DNA of 64,000 bases from assembly GCA_905339295.1 (NCBI GenBank), contig CAJPFI010000018.1, forward strand, positions 62,001-126,000, written 5' to 3'. Position 1 is the first letter of the stretch, and each line of letters starts with the position of its first letter. A program made the position numbers and the translations under genes. The notes under the pieces were generated by a model. That model had not been told where the DNA came from. It did no database searches and saw only the letters and a list, made by a program, of their open reading frames with translations. Positions 1 through 9,047 of the stretch are shown in pieces. This stretch comes from Burkholderiales bacterium (lineage in GTDB: Bacteria > Pseudomonadota > Gammaproteobacteria > Burkholderiales > Casimicrobiaceae).

Positions 1-1169
1 TCGAACAGCAGCTGGTAGCGCAGCGGATCGAGGTCGGTGATGCCCAGGCTGTACGCGACGAGCGATCCCGCGCCCGATCCGCGGCCGGGGCCGACCGGCA
101 CGCCGTTGCGCTTCGCCCAGTTGATGAAGTCGGCCACGATCAGGAAGTAGCCGGCGAAGCCCATCTGCACGATGGTCCCGGTCTCGAACGCGAGCCGTTC
201 GACGTAGGCGGGGCGCGCGCGCTCGCGCGCCGCAACGTCCGGGTAGAGCCGCTCGAGGCGCCCCTCGAGGCCCGCCTCGGCCTCGTGGTCGAGGTGCTGC
301 TCGATCGTGACGCCAGGCGGCGTCGGAAACGCCGGCAGGTGCGGCTTGCCGAGCGGGATCACCAGGTTGCAGCGCTGCGCGATCGCGACGCTGTTCGCGA
401 GCGCCTCGGGCAGGTCGGCGAACTTCTCCGCCATTTCCCGTTGCGACGTGAAGTACTGCTGCGGCGTGTACCGCTTCGGGCGGCGCGGATCGGCGAGCAC
501 GTGTCCCTGCGCGATGCACGCGCGCGCCTCGTGCGCGCGGAAGTCGTCCGGGCGCAGGAACTGGACCGGGTGCGTCGCGACGACCGGCAGCCCGAGCTCC
601 GCGGCGAGCGCGACGGCGGCGTCGACCAGCGCGTCGTCGTCGGCGTGGCCGGCGCGCTGGACCTCGACGTAACAGCGGCCCGGGAAGCGGCGCGCCCACG
701 ATTGCGCCGCGAGGCGCGCCGCGACGTCGTTGCCCTGCAGCAGCGCCTGGCCGACATCGCTTTCGCGCGCGCCGGAGAACGCGATCAGGCCCGCGGTGCC
801 CTCGTCGAACCACGCGGGGTCGATCTCGGCGCGTCCCCGGTGCTGGTTGCCGAGGTAGGCGCGGGTGAGCCAGTCGCACAGCCTGAGGTAGCCGCCGCGG
901 TCGGCGGCGAGCAGCAGCGCGCGGAACGGCGCGTCGCGCTCGGCGGCGTGCGTGATCCAGACGTCGCAGCCGGCGATCGGCTTCACGCCTGCGTCGCGCG
1001 CCGCCGTGTAGAACTTGATCAGCCCGAACAGGTTCGCAAGATCGGTCAGCGCGAGCGCCGGCATCCGGTCGTCCGCCGCGGCGCGAACGGCGTCGTCGAT
1101 GCGAACGGTCCCGTCGACGACGGAGAACTCGCCGTGCAGCCTCAGGTGGACGAACGTGGGGGCGGACAT
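1..1169 (-). CDS. dnaE: DNA polymerase III subunit alpha (5' part, runs off the window)
   Basis: This is the N-terminal part of the catalytic subunit of the replicative DNA polymerase. About 389 codons are present and the gene continues beyond base 1. The protein starts [20 protein letters not shown], the PHP-domain opening typical of DnaE. It keeps the PHP histidines and later reaches the [20 protein letters not shown] segment that begins the polymerase core. The start is the ATG whose complement lies at 1167-1169. A TAGAAT-type -10 lies in the short divergent spacer to the lipoprotein gene. The identification is firm, but the domains beyond the window cannot be judged. Confidence 0.95.
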   Translation of the reverse strand, partial: MSAPTFVHLRLHGEFSVVDGTVRIDDAVRAAADDRMPALALTDLANLFGLIKFYTAARDAGVKPIAGCDVWITHAAERDAPFRALLLAADRGGYLRLCDWLTRAYLGNQHRGRAEIDPAWFDEGTAGLIAFSGARESDVGQALLQGNDVAARLAAQSWARRFPGRCYVEVQRAGHADDDALVDAAVALAAELGLPVVATHPVQFLRPDDFRAHEARACIAQGHVLADPRRPKRYTPQQYFTSQREMAEKFADLPEALANSVAIAQRCNLVIPLGKPHLPAFPTPPGVTIEQHLDHEAEAGLEGRLERLYPDVAARERARPAYVERLAFETGTIVQMGFAGYFLIVADFINWAKRNGVPVGPGRGSGAGSLVAYSLGITDLDPLRYQLLF

Positions 1170-1186
1170 GACGTGCGGCGGACGAT

Positions 1187-1200
1187 GCTAGAATTTTACC
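1187..1200. promoter_or_regulatory. Probable -10 region between dnaE and the lipoprotein gene
   Basis: TAGAAT lies at 1189-1194, preceded by TGC, so it reads as an extended -10 for the plus strand. The complement of 1193-1198 reads AAAATT, which could serve dnaE in the other direction. No good -35 is seen. The same TGC-TAGAAT string recurs upstream of other genes in this window. Confidence 0.35.
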
Positions 1201-1249
1201 GCGCCGGCGAAGGATGCACCGTGGATTCCGCGCTTCGCCGACCCCGACC

Positions 1250-1549
1250 ATGCCGCGCACCCTGGCAACGCTCGCCGCGCTCTCAGCCGCCCTCCTGGCC
1301 GGCTGCGCCACGGTTGGCACGCCCCCGGCGCCCGAAGCGCCTCCGAGCGCGCCTCCGCTGCCGCGGACGGCCGAGCCGCCGCCGCCGAACGTCAACCTGT
1401 CGGGATTCCCGCTCCCGTATCGGCAGGGTTACGCCGACGGCTGCGCCAGCGCGTCCGGTCCGCAGCGCCGCGACGGCGCGCGCTTCTCGGCGGACGCGAA
1501 CTACCGCACCGGTTGGCAGGACGGCCTCGCGCTTTGCAGGCGCAGGTGA
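1250..1549 (+). CDS. Small proline-rich lipoprotein, hypothetical
   Basis: A 99-residue protein with a lipoprotein signal peptide: MPRTLATLAALSAALLAGC, with an LAGC lipobox at residues 16-19. A proline-rich linker follows (about residues 24-45), then a short C-terminal part with YRQGYADGCASA and YRTGWQDGLALC. The repeated Y-x-x-G-(Y/W)-x-D-G pattern and paired cysteines look like a small periplasm-facing motif. I do not recognise a named family. It lies 22 bases before the hydrolase gene, so the two may be cotranscribed. An upstream in-frame ATG at 1214 would spoil the signal peptide, so 1250 is preferred. Confidence 0.75.
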   Translation: MPRTLATLAALSAALLAGCATVGTPPAPEAPPSAPPLPRTAEPPPPNVNLSGFPLPYRQGYADGCASASGPQRRDGARFSADANYRTGWQDGLALCRRR

Positions 1550-1571
1550 TGCGGCCGCGGGATCGCGTTCG

Positions 1572-2468
1572 TTGAAGCCGGCGCGCTCGCAACGCCTGCC
1601 GCTGCGCGGCATGATGCACCATGCGCTGACCTGGGGCGAGGCCGGCGCGCCGATGCTCGTCCTCCTGCACGGGTGGATGGACGTCGCCGCGTCGTTCCAG
1701 TTCCTCGTCGACGCGTTCGCGCGCGACCGCCACGTGATCGCGGCCGACCTGCGCGGCTTCGGCGGATCGGCGTGGCAGCCGCAGGGCTACTGGTTCGCCG
1801 ACTACCTGGCCGACCTCGACGCGCTGCTCGACGCCGTGGCGCCCGGCCAGGCGGTCGACGTCGCCGGCCACAGCCTCGGCGGCAACGTCGCGATGCTCTA
1901 CGCGGGCATCCGGCCCGGGCGCGTGCGGCGCGCGGTCTCGCTCGACGGCTTCGGCATTCCCTCCGAGCAGGACGACGACGCGCCGCGCAAGCTCGAGAAG
2001 TGGCTCGACGCGCTGGCCAACCCGCCCGCGTTCGCGCCGTACGCGGGCCTCGCGGCGGTGGCCGACCGGCTGCAGAGGAACAACCCGCGCCTCACGCGCG
2101 AGCGCGCGGAGTTCCTGGCGCGCCACTGGGCTCGCGTGCTCCCCGACGGGAGCGCGGAGCTCGTGTCCGATCCGCGCCACAAGCTGCCGTTCCCGTCGGT
2201 CTACCGGCTCGGCGAGACGGTCGCGGCCTGGAAGCGCATCGTCGCGCCGGTGCTCTGGGTCGCCGGCGCCGAATCGACGATCCCGCGCTGGCTCGACGCG
2301 CACCCGGAAGGCGAGATGGGCGTCGACGGGCTGGACGGCGTGCGCCGCCGGATGGCGGCGATCCGCGACGCCCGGCTCGTCGTCGTCCCGGACGCCGGTC
2401 ACATGCTCCACCACGACCAGCCCGACGCCGTCGCGCGCATCGTCGAGTCGTTCCTGGACGCGCCGTGA
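1572..2468 (+). CDS. Alpha/beta hydrolase
   Basis: A serine hydrolase of the alpha/beta fold, substrate unknown. The oxyanion HGW motif is at about residues 33-35, the nucleophile elbow is GHSLGG with Ser at about 101, and the catalytic His is in DAGHML near residue 277. The length of 298 residues is normal. The TTG at 1572 is chosen because it keeps RLPLRG, an N-terminal strand seen in relatives. The ATG at 1611 is the alternative and would shorten the protein by 13 residues. The next gene starts 14 bases after the stop. Cytoplasmic, since no signal peptide is seen. Confidence 0.8.
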   Translation: MKPARSQRLPLRGMMHHALTWGEAGAPMLVLLHGWMDVAASFQFLVDAFARDRHVIAADLRGFGGSAWQPQGYWFADYLADLDALLDAVAPGQAVDVAGHSLGGNVAMLYAGIRPGRVRRAVSLDGFGIPSEQDDDAPRKLEKWLDALANPPAFAPYAGLAAVADRLQRNNPRLTRERAEFLARHWARVLPDGSAELVSDPRHKLPFPSVYRLGETVAAWKRIVAPVLWVAGAESTIPRWLDAHPEGEMGVDGLDGVRRRMAAIRDARLVVVPDAGHMLHHDQPDAVARIVESFLDAP

Positions 2469-2481
2469 CGGCCGGGGCGGC

Positions 2482-3423
2482 GTGAGCATCCTGTCCGGAG
2501 GCGGGTCGCCGCGCGGCGCCTACCTCGCGCTCGCGGCGCTCACCGTCGTGTGGGGCGCCAACTGGGTGGTCATGAAGCTCGCGCTCGCGAACGCCGATCC
2601 GGTCGTGTTGAACGTCGAGCGCACCTGGCTCGCCGTCGCGGTGCTGTTCGCGGCGCTCGCGTCGATGCGCAATCCGCTGGCGCCGCAGGCGTCGTGGACG
2701 GCGATCGTCGTGACCGGATTCTTCCAGACGACGGTCAACTTCGGCGCGACGACGATGGCGCTCGCCGGCGGCGGCGCGGGACGCACGTCGGTGCTCGTGT
2801 TCACGATGCCGTTCTGGACGCTGGTGATCGCGCGCATCGTGCTGCACGAGCGCGTGCGCGGGCTGCAGTGGCTGGCCGTGGCCTGCGCGTTCGCCGGGCT
2901 GACGATGGTCGTGGCGCCGTGGGACTGGCGGGGCGACCTCGCGCCGAAGCTGTGGGCGACGCTGTCCGGGCTGGGCTGGGCCGCGGGCACGGTCGCCACC
3001 AAGTATTTCCAGCGCGAGCACCCGACCGACCCGGTCAACTTCATCGCCTGGCAGATGCTCGTCGGGGTGCTGCCGCTGACGTTCCTCGCGCTCGCGCTCG
3101 ACTTCGCGCCGACGCGGTGGAGCATCGCCCAGGGATTGCTGTTCTTCTACGTGGGCGCGATCTCGACCGCGTTCGGATTCCTGCTGTGGGTCGCCGTGCT
3201 GAAGCACCTTCCCGCCGGCACCGCGTCGCTCAACATGTTCGCGATTCCGCCGATCGCGCTCGTGTCGTCGATGGCGGTGTTCGGCGAGCGGCTGACGGCC
3301 AACGAGTGGACCGGCATCGGGCTGATCGGCGCCGGGCTCGCGATCCTCGCGGCGATCGCGTGGCGCGCGTCGCGCCGGGCGGAGCCGATCGAGGTCACGC
3401 CGACGCCGCTCGAGGGAGGCTGA
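2482..3423 (+). CDS. EamA-family (DMT) transporter
   Basis: An integral membrane transporter of 313 residues in the drug/metabolite transporter superfamily, with two EamA repeats of about five membrane segments each. It opens with LALAALTVVWGANWVVMKLA, the usual first helix with the WGxNWxxMK signature. The start is GTG, with GGGGCGG just upstream as a weak ribosome site. The substrate cannot be inferred. It sits directly behind the hydrolase gene on the same strand. It is the first of three EamA transporters in this window. Confidence 0.85.
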   Translation: MSILSGGGSPRGAYLALAALTVVWGANWVVMKLALANADPVVLNVERTWLAVAVLFAALASMRNPLAPQASWTAIVVTGFFQTTVNFGATTMALAGGGAGRTSVLVFTMPFWTLVIARIVLHERVRGLQWLAVACAFAGLTMVVAPWDWRGDLAPKLWATLSGLGWAAGTVATKYFQREHPTDPVNFIAWQMLVGVLPLTFLALALDFAPTRWSIAQGLLFFYVGAISTAFGFLLWVAVLKHLPAGTASLNMFAIPPIALVSSMAVFGERLTANEWTGIGLIGAGLAILAAIAWRASRRAEPIEVTPTPLEGG

Positions 3424-3458
3424 CGGCGCGAATGCCGGGTCGCGCGAGGGCGCCACGG

Positions 3459-3464
3459 TAGAAT
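3459..3464 (+). promoter_or_regulatory. Probable -10 of the ABC exporter operon
   Basis: TAGAAT lies 29 bases upstream of the adaptor ATG at 3494, in the only intergenic gap before the exporter genes. No clear -35 is seen. It matches the -10 type that recurs in the window. Confidence 0.35.
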
Positions 3465-3493
3465 CGCGGACTTCGCTTCGCCCGCCCTTCCCG

Positions 3494-4708
3494 ATGACCC
3501 CGTCCGAGGATCTCTCCCGGCTCAGGATCGACCGCAGCCTCGCGCCGGTCCGCCGCCGTCGCACCAGGCGCTGGGTCGCCCTCGCGATCCTCGCCGTCGT
3601 CGCGCTCGCGGCGGCGGCCTGGTTCGCCACCCGGCCGCGGGTCGTCGACGTGCAGACCGTCGCCGTCGTCACGTCGTTCCCCTCGCAGCAGTTCGTCGTG
3701 CTCAACGCGACCGGCTACGTCGTCGCGCAGCGCAAGGCCGCGATCGCCTCGAAGGCCACCGGCCGGCTCGATTGGCTCGGCGTGGCCGAAGGATCGCGCG
3801 TGAAGGCCGGCGAGGTGATTGCGCGGCTCGACGACCGCGACGTCGTCGCGCAGGCGCAGGCCGCGCAGGCCAACGTCGCTGTCGCCCGCGCCGCGCTCGC
3901 GCAGGCGCAGGCCGAGGAGCGGGACGCGAGCGCCCAGCACCGCCGCAACCTGGACCTTGTCGCCAGGGGCTTCGTCTCGCAATCGGCGCTCGACAGCTCG
4001 AAGGCGCGCGCCGAGCGCGCGGTCGCGGGCGTGGCGAGCGCGGCCGCCGCGCTCGCCTCCGCCGAGGCGACGTCGCGCAATGCCGGCGTCTCGGTCGACT
4101 ACACGCTGATCCGCGCGCCGTTCGACGGGGTCATCCTGTCGAAGAGCGCGAACGTCGGCGACATGGTCACGCCGTTCTCGAGCGCGATCGATTCGAAGGG
4201 CGCGGTCGTGACGATGGCCGACATGGACACGCTCGAGGTGGAGGCGGACGTCTCCGAGTCGAGCCTGTCGAAGGTCGCGGTCGGGCAGCCGGCCGAGATC
4301 GTTCTCGACGCGCTGCCCGACGCGCGCTTCCTCGGCCGCATCAGCCGCATGGTCCCGACCGTGGACCGCGCGAAGGCGACGGTGATGACCAAGGTGCGCT
4401 TCGACCGCATCGACCCGCGCGTGCTGCCCGAGATGAGCGCGAAGGTGTCGTTCCTGTCGCAGGACGTGACGCCCGAGCAGCAGCGGCCGCTGACGGCGGT
4501 CGCCGCCGGCGCCGTGGCGCGGCGCGACGGCCGCGACGTCGTGTTCGTCGTGCGCGACGGCGCCGCGGTCGCCGTCCCCGTGACGGCGGGCGCGACGCTG
4601 GGCGACGTCGTGGCGATCGACGGCGACGTCCGGCCTGGCGACAAGGCGGTGCTGAAGCCCGCGCCCGACCTCGCGTCGGGCACGCGCGTGAAGGCCGCCG
4701 GGAAATGA
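3494..4708 (+). CDS. Efflux periplasmic adaptor (HlyD/MacA-like membrane fusion protein)
   Basis: A membrane fusion protein that links an inner-membrane ABC exporter to an outer-membrane channel. A cytoplasmic Arg-rich stretch is followed by one membrane anchor (about residues 24-45, WVALAILAVVALAAAAWF). Then come a lipoyl-like half (IASKATGRLDWLGVAEGSRV), an alanine-rich coiled coil at about 120-200, and beta-barrel segments. Length is 404 residues. Its stop overlaps the ATPase ATG as ATGA. Six genes in a row on this strand, overlapping or closely spaced, suggest one operon with this as the first gene. Confidence 0.88.
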   Translation: MTPSEDLSRLRIDRSLAPVRRRRTRRWVALAILAVVALAAAAWFATRPRVVDVQTVAVVTSFPSQQFVVLNATGYVVAQRKAAIASKATGRLDWLGVAEGSRVKAGEVIARLDDRDVVAQAQAAQANVAVARAALAQAQAEERDASAQHRRNLDLVARGFVSQSALDSSKARAERAVAGVASAAAALASAEATSRNAGVSVDYTLIRAPFDGVILSKSANVGDMVTPFSSAIDSKGAVVTMADMDTLEVEADVSESSLSKVAVGQPAEIVLDALPDARFLGRISRMVPTVDRAKATVMTKVRFDRIDPRVLPEMSAKVSFLSQDVTPEQQRPLTAVAAGAVARRDGRDVVFVVRDGAAVAVPVTAGATLGDVVAIDGDVRPGDKAVLKPAPDLASGTRVKAAGK

Positions 4709-5475
4709 GCGCGCGCAGCGGCGAGGAGCCGCCCGCCGGGCGCGCGGCGAGTCGGCGCGTGCCCGTGACGCCCGGACCGGCGCCGGAACCCGGGTCCGAC
4801 ACCGTTCCTCTGGTGGCGATCCGGAAGCTCTGCAAGGACTACGTCCGCGGCGGCCAGGTGATCCCGGTCCTCGTCGACCTCGACCTCGACGTGGCCGAGG
4901 GCGACTTCATCGCGCTGATGGGACCGTCCGGCTCCGGCAAGTCGACGCTGCTCAACCTCGTCGCCGGCATCGACAAGCCCTCGTCGGGAGAGATCCGCGT
5001 CGCGGGCGTCGACATCGCGGAGCTTTCCGACGCCGAGCTCGCCGACTGGCGCGCGGCGCACGTCGGCTTCATCTTCCAGTTCTACAACCTGATGCCGGTG
5101 CTGACCGCGTTCGGCAACGTCGAGTTGCCGCTGCTGCTCACGTCGCTCTCGCGGCGCGAGCGGCACGAGCGCGTGGCGGCCGCGCTCGGGCTGGTCGGCC
5201 TCTCGGACCGCGCCGAGCACTACCCCAACGAGCTGTCCGGCGGGCAGCAGCAGCGCGTCGCGATCGCGCGCGCGTTCATCACCGACCCGACGCTGATCGT
5301 CGCGGACGAGCCGACCGGCGACCTCGACCGCACGACGGCCGGCGAGATCCTGACGCTGCTCGAGCGCCTGAACGACGAGCTCGGCAAGACCATCGTGATG
5401 GTCACGCACGACCCGAAGGCCGCCGAGCGCGCGCACCGGATCGTGCACCTCGAGAAGGGCGTGCTCGCGGATTGA
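4705..5475 (+). CDS. ABC transporter ATP-binding protein (MacB/LolD type)
   Basis: The cytoplasmic ATPase of the exporter, 256 residues. It has Walker A GPSGSGKST (73-81), the signature LSGGQQQRVAIARA, Walker B LIVADEPTGDLD and the switch His in VTHDPKAAERA. The Q-loop FIFQFYNLMPVLTAFGNVE is typical of the LolD/MacB/FtsE group. The first 35 residues are a polar, poorly conserved tail. It starts inside the stop of the adaptor gene. The partners are the two FtsX-type permeases that follow. Confidence 0.92.
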   Translation: MSARSGEEPPAGRAASRRVPVTPGPAPEPGSDTVPLVAIRKLCKDYVRGGQVIPVLVDLDLDVAEGDFIALMGPSGSGKSTLLNLVAGIDKPSSGEIRVAGVDIAELSDAELADWRAAHVGFIFQFYNLMPVLTAFGNVELPLLLTSLSRRERHERVAAALGLVGLSDRAEHYPNELSGGQQQRVAIARAFITDPTLIVADEPTGDLDRTTAGEILTLLERLNDELGKTIVMVTHDPKAAERAHRIVHLEKGVLAD

Positions 5476-5489
5476 CCGCGGGGGCCGCG

Positions 5490-6647
5490 ATGTTCGTTCC
5501 GCTGCTCGTCCTGCGCAACATGTTCCGCCACAAGCTGCGGACGCTGCTCACGGCGCTCGGCATCGTCGTCGCGATCGCGTCGTTCGGCCTGCTGCGGACG
5601 GTCGTCGACGCGTGGTACGCGGGCGCGAACGCGAGCTCGTCCGCGCGGCTCGTGACGCGGAGCTCGGTGTCGCTCGCGTTCGCGCTTCCGCTCACCTATG
5701 CGCAGAAGATCCGCCAGGTGCCCGGCGTCGGGTCGGTTTCGTGGGCGAACTGGTTCGGCGGCATCTACGTCAGCGAGCGCAACTTCTTCCCGCAGTTCGC
5801 GATCGACGCGCCGACCTACCTCGGGATGTACCCGGAGTTCGTGCTGCCGGACGCCGAGCGCAAGGCGTTCCTGACCGACCGGCAGGGCGCGATCGCCGGC
5901 CGCAAGCTCGCCGACCAGTACGGCTGGAAGGTCGGCGACACGATCCCGCTGCGGGGGACGATCTTCCCGGGCACATGGACGTTCAACCTGCGCGGCATCT
6001 ATGAGGGCGCCGACCGGACCGTCGACCAGTCGACGTTCTTCTTCCACTGGGACTTCCTCAACGAGTCGGTCAGGAAGATCGCGCCGCGCCGCGGCGACCA
6101 GACCGGCGTGTTCATCGTCGAGCTGCGCGATCCCGGGGCGGCGGCCGAGGTGTCGCAGGCGATCGACGCGACGTTCGCGAACTCGCTCGCCGAGACGCTG
6201 ACCGAGACCGAGAAGGCGTTCCAGCTGTCGTTCGTCGCGATGACCGAGGCGATCCTCGTCGCGATCCGGGCGGTGTCGTTCGTCGTGATCGTCATCATCA
6301 TGGCGGTGATGGCGAACACGATGGCGATGACTGCCCGCGAGCGCTACTCCGAGTACGCGACGCTGAAGGCGCTCGGCTTCTCTCGCGCGTTCGTCGCGGG
6401 CCTGATCGTCGCCGAGTCGCTCGGCCTCGCGCTCGCCGCGGGGCTGGCCGGCGTCGCGCTCACGTTCCCGCTGGCGCGCGCGTTCGCGGACGCGATGGGC
6501 ACGCTGTTCCCGGTGTTCTTCGTGTCGGACGAGACCGTCGCGCTGCAGCTCGCGGCCGCGCTCGTCGTGGGCGCGGTCGCGGCGGCGATCCCCGCGTGGC
6601 GCGCCGCGCGCGTGCGGATCGTCGACGGACTGCGCGCGGTCGCCTGA
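5490..6647 (+). CDS. ABC transporter permease, FtsX/MacB type (first)
   Basis: A permease of 385 residues with the FtsX layout: one N-terminal membrane helix (LRTLLTALGIVVAIASFGLL), a large periplasmic domain (about residues 50-260) and three C-terminal helices from about 262. ALGFSRAFVAGLIVAES is the usual coupling helix. A TTG at 5472 is in frame but overlaps the ATPase gene. The ATG at 5490 gives the natural start MFVPLLVLRNMFRHK. It probably forms a heterodimer with the next permease. Confidence 0.88.
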   Translation: MFVPLLVLRNMFRHKLRTLLTALGIVVAIASFGLLRTVVDAWYAGANASSSARLVTRSSVSLAFALPLTYAQKIRQVPGVGSVSWANWFGGIYVSERNFFPQFAIDAPTYLGMYPEFVLPDAERKAFLTDRQGAIAGRKLADQYGWKVGDTIPLRGTIFPGTWTFNLRGIYEGADRTVDQSTFFFHWDFLNESVRKIAPRRGDQTGVFIVELRDPGAAAEVSQAIDATFANSLAETLTETEKAFQLSFVAMTEAILVAIRAVSFVVIVIIMAVMANTMAMTARERYSEYATLKALGFSRAFVAGLIVAESLGLALAAGLAGVALTFPLARAFADAMGTLFPVFFVSDETVALQLAAALVVGAVAAAIPAWRAARVRIVDGLRAVA

Positions 6648-6659
6648 CGCCGACGCCCG

Positions 6660-7826
6660 ATGACGATCCCGCTCTCGTACATCCTGCGCAACCTCGCCGC
6701 GCGCCGCCTGACGACCGCGCTCACGGCCGGCGGCATGGCGCTCGTCGTCTACGTGTTCGCGACGGTGCTGATGCTCGCGGCGGGGCTCGAGCGCACGCTC
6801 GTCTCGACCGGCAGCGACGACAACGTGGTCGTGATCCGGCGCGGGTCGCAGACCGAGGTGCAGAGCGGCATCGACCGCCGGCAGGCCGCGATCGTCGAGA
6901 CCCTGCCCGGCATCGCGACCGGCGAGGACGGCCGGCGGCTCGTGTCGAAGGAGCCGGTCGTGCTGATCAGCCTCGCGAAGCGCGAGTCGGGCAAACCGTC
7001 GAACGTCGTGATCCGCGGCGTCACGGCCGAGGGCTACGCGCTGCGCCCGCAGGTTCGCGTCGTCGTCGGCCGCCTGCCGCGCCCCGGCACGGCCGAGGTC
7101 GTCGCCGGGCGGTCGGTCGCGGACGGCTTCCGTGGCGCGGGCCTGGGCGAGACGGTCCGCTTCGCGACGCGCGACTGGACCGTCGTCGGCGTGTTCGACG
7201 CCGGGCGCACCGGATTCGACTCGGAGATCTGGGGCGACGCCGAGCAGATGCTCCAGGCGTTCCGCCGCACCGGCTACTCGTCGCTGGTCTTCCGGCTCGC
7301 CGACGCCTCGCGACTCGACGAGATGCGCGCCGCGATCGACGCCGACCCGCGGCTGACGCTCGAGGCGAAGCGCGAGACGCGCTTCTACGCCGACCAGTCC
7401 GAGGCGCTGTCGAAGTTCATCACCTACCTGGGCGCGTCGATTTCGATCATCTTCTCGATCGGCGCGGTCATCGGCGCCATGATCACGATGTACGCGAGCG
7501 TCGCTTCGCGCACCGGCGAGATCGGCACGCTGCGCGCGCTCGGGTTCTCGCGCGGCGCGGTCCTCGCGGCGTTCCTGGTCGAGTCGCTTCTGCTCGGACT
7601 GCTCGGCGGAATCGTCGGGCTGGCTGGTGCGTCGACGATGCAGGCATTCTCGATCTCGACGATGAATTTCCAGACCTTCGCCGAGCTCGCGTTCTCGTTC
7701 GCGCTGACGCCGGCGATCGTCGCGGCGTCGCTCGGGTTCGCGCTCGCGATGGGCTTCGTCGGCGGCTTCCTGCCGGCGGCGCGGGCCGCGCGCATGAAGA
7801 TCGTCGACGCGCTGAGGGCAGCGTGA
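6660..7826 (+). CDS. ABC transporter permease, FtsX/MacB type (second)
   Basis: A second FtsX-type permease of 388 residues: N-terminal helix (LTTALTAGGMALVVYVFATV), periplasmic domain, then three C-terminal helices with GTLRALGFSRGAVLAAFLVES. It is a paralogue of the preceding permease, so the exporter probably uses a heterodimer rather than a single MacB-like fusion. The stop overlaps the GTG start of the glycosylase-like gene (GTGA), which couples their translation. Confidence 0.88.
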   Translation: MTIPLSYILRNLAARRLTTALTAGGMALVVYVFATVLMLAAGLERTLVSTGSDDNVVVIRRGSQTEVQSGIDRRQAAIVETLPGIATGEDGRRLVSKEPVVLISLAKRESGKPSNVVIRGVTAEGYALRPQVRVVVGRLPRPGTAEVVAGRSVADGFRGAGLGETVRFATRDWTVVGVFDAGRTGFDSEIWGDAEQMLQAFRRTGYSSLVFRLADASRLDEMRAAIDADPRLTLEAKRETRFYADQSEALSKFITYLGASISIIFSIGAVIGAMITMYASVASRTGEIGTLRALGFSRGAVLAAFLVESLLLGLLGGIVGLAGASTMQAFSISTMNFQTFAELAFSFALTPAIVAASLGFALAMGFVGGFLPAARAARMKIVDALRAA

Positions 7827-8956
7827 CGCGCCGCGATTGCGCCATCGCGCCGGCGGCGCTCGCCCGCTACGCGGTGGCGCGGTCGCTGGTCGCTTCGGCG
7901 ACGCCCGCGCTCGCGGTCGAGCGCCTGGGCTTCGTCCAGTACGACCCGATCCGCGCGCCGGCCTGCGCGCAGGACCTGATCCTGCGCCATCGCGTCGACG
8001 GCTACCGGGCGGGCGACCTCGACCGCGCCTACGCGCGCCACCCGCTCGACGAGACGTTCCTGCACGTCTACGGCGTCATGACCCGGTCGGACGCGCAGCG
8101 CCTGCACCCGCGCGGCGACGACGTCGTGTGGCGCGTCGAGCGCGAGCATCCGGGGCTCGCGCGGCGCGTGCTACGCCATGTTCGCGGATGCGACGCCGCG
8201 CATCCGCGCACGCTTGCGCAGGCGTTGGGCGCCGGGACGACGACGAGCGGATGGGGCGGAGCGTCAGCGGCGACGACACGCACGCTCGACATGCTGCAGT
8301 ACCGCGGACTGCTGCGCGTCGCGCGACGCGAAGCGGGCATCCGCGTCTACGCGCGGGCGATGGAGCGTACGCGTGCGGACTCCCCGGCGCGCCGCGCGGA
8401 GGCGCTGCTGCGCATCCTGCTGCGCCTCTATGCGCCGCTGCCGGCGGGTACGCTGCGCCAGCTCGCGCGCATGGTCGGCGGCCGCGGCCTCGACGACGCG
8501 CGGCGCGGGCGCGCGCTCGAGCGCTTCGAGTCGGGCGCCGAGGTCGCGTCGGGGATCGCCGACCGGGTCCGCTACCTGTGGCCCGCGGACGAGGACCCCG
8601 GGGCCGCGGTCGTCGACGATCGCGTGCGCCTGCTGGCGCCGTTCGACCCGCTCGTGTGGGACCGGCGGCGGTTCGAGCACCTGTGGGGATGGGGCTACCG
8701 GTTCGAGGCGTACACGCCGCCGGGCAGGCGCGCCTTCGGCTACTACGCGCTGCCGCTCCTGTGGCGCGACCGCGTCGTCGGCTGGGTGAACGCGACGCCC
8801 GTCGCAGGGAGGCTCGCTTTCCACGTCGGCCACGCCGGCGCGACGCCGCGCGACGCCGCGTTCCGGCGTGCGCTCGACGCCGAGCTCGCGTCGCTCGCGA
8901 CGTTCGCGCGCACCGCCGCACGCGCGGCGCTGCCTGCCGGCGAGGCGGACCGGTGA
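7823..8956 (+). CDS. Winged-helix DNA glycosylase, YcaQ/AlkX (HTH_42) family
   Basis: A 377-residue protein of the HTH_42 family, whose studied members (AlkZ of Streptomyces, YcaQ/AlkX of E. coli) unhook alkylated bases and interstrand DNA crosslinks. It has the N-terminal phrase ERLGFVQYDPIRAPACAQD. The Q-Y-D there matches the Q-x-D catalytic pattern of the AlkX branch, while AlkZ has Q-x-Q. The ending WGWGYRFEAYTPPGRRAFGYYALPLLW is also typical. The GTG start overlaps the permease stop, so it is read with the exporter. This link of exporter and repair enzyme hints at protection from a DNA-damaging compound. Confidence 0.82.
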   Translation: MTRRDCAIAPAALARYAVARSLVASATPALAVERLGFVQYDPIRAPACAQDLILRHRVDGYRAGDLDRAYARHPLDETFLHVYGVMTRSDAQRLHPRGDDVVWRVEREHPGLARRVLRHVRGCDAAHPRTLAQALGAGTTTSGWGGASAATTRTLDMLQYRGLLRVARREAGIRVYARAMERTRADSPARRAEALLRILLRLYAPLPAGTLRQLARMVGGRGLDDARRGRALERFESGAEVASGIADRVRYLWPADEDPGAAVVDDRVRLLAPFDPLVWDRRRFEHLWGWGYRFEAYTPPGRRAFGYYALPLLWRDRVVGWVNATPVAGRLAFHVGHAGATPRDAAFRRALDAELASLATFARTAARAALPAGEADR

Positions 8957-9047
8957 GGGCCGCCGGGCCGGCTCGAGTCGCGCGTCCGCGCCCTCGGGGA
9001 AGAGGTGCGCGACGTCGCGAAGCAGCACGCACAGGGAAGGCCGCGCA

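Noticed and set aside
285-1571. A plus-strand open frame antisense to dnaE, leading into the alpha/beta hydrolase
   Set aside because: The first part is the shadow of dnaE. Only the part from about 1572 shows hydrolase motifs.
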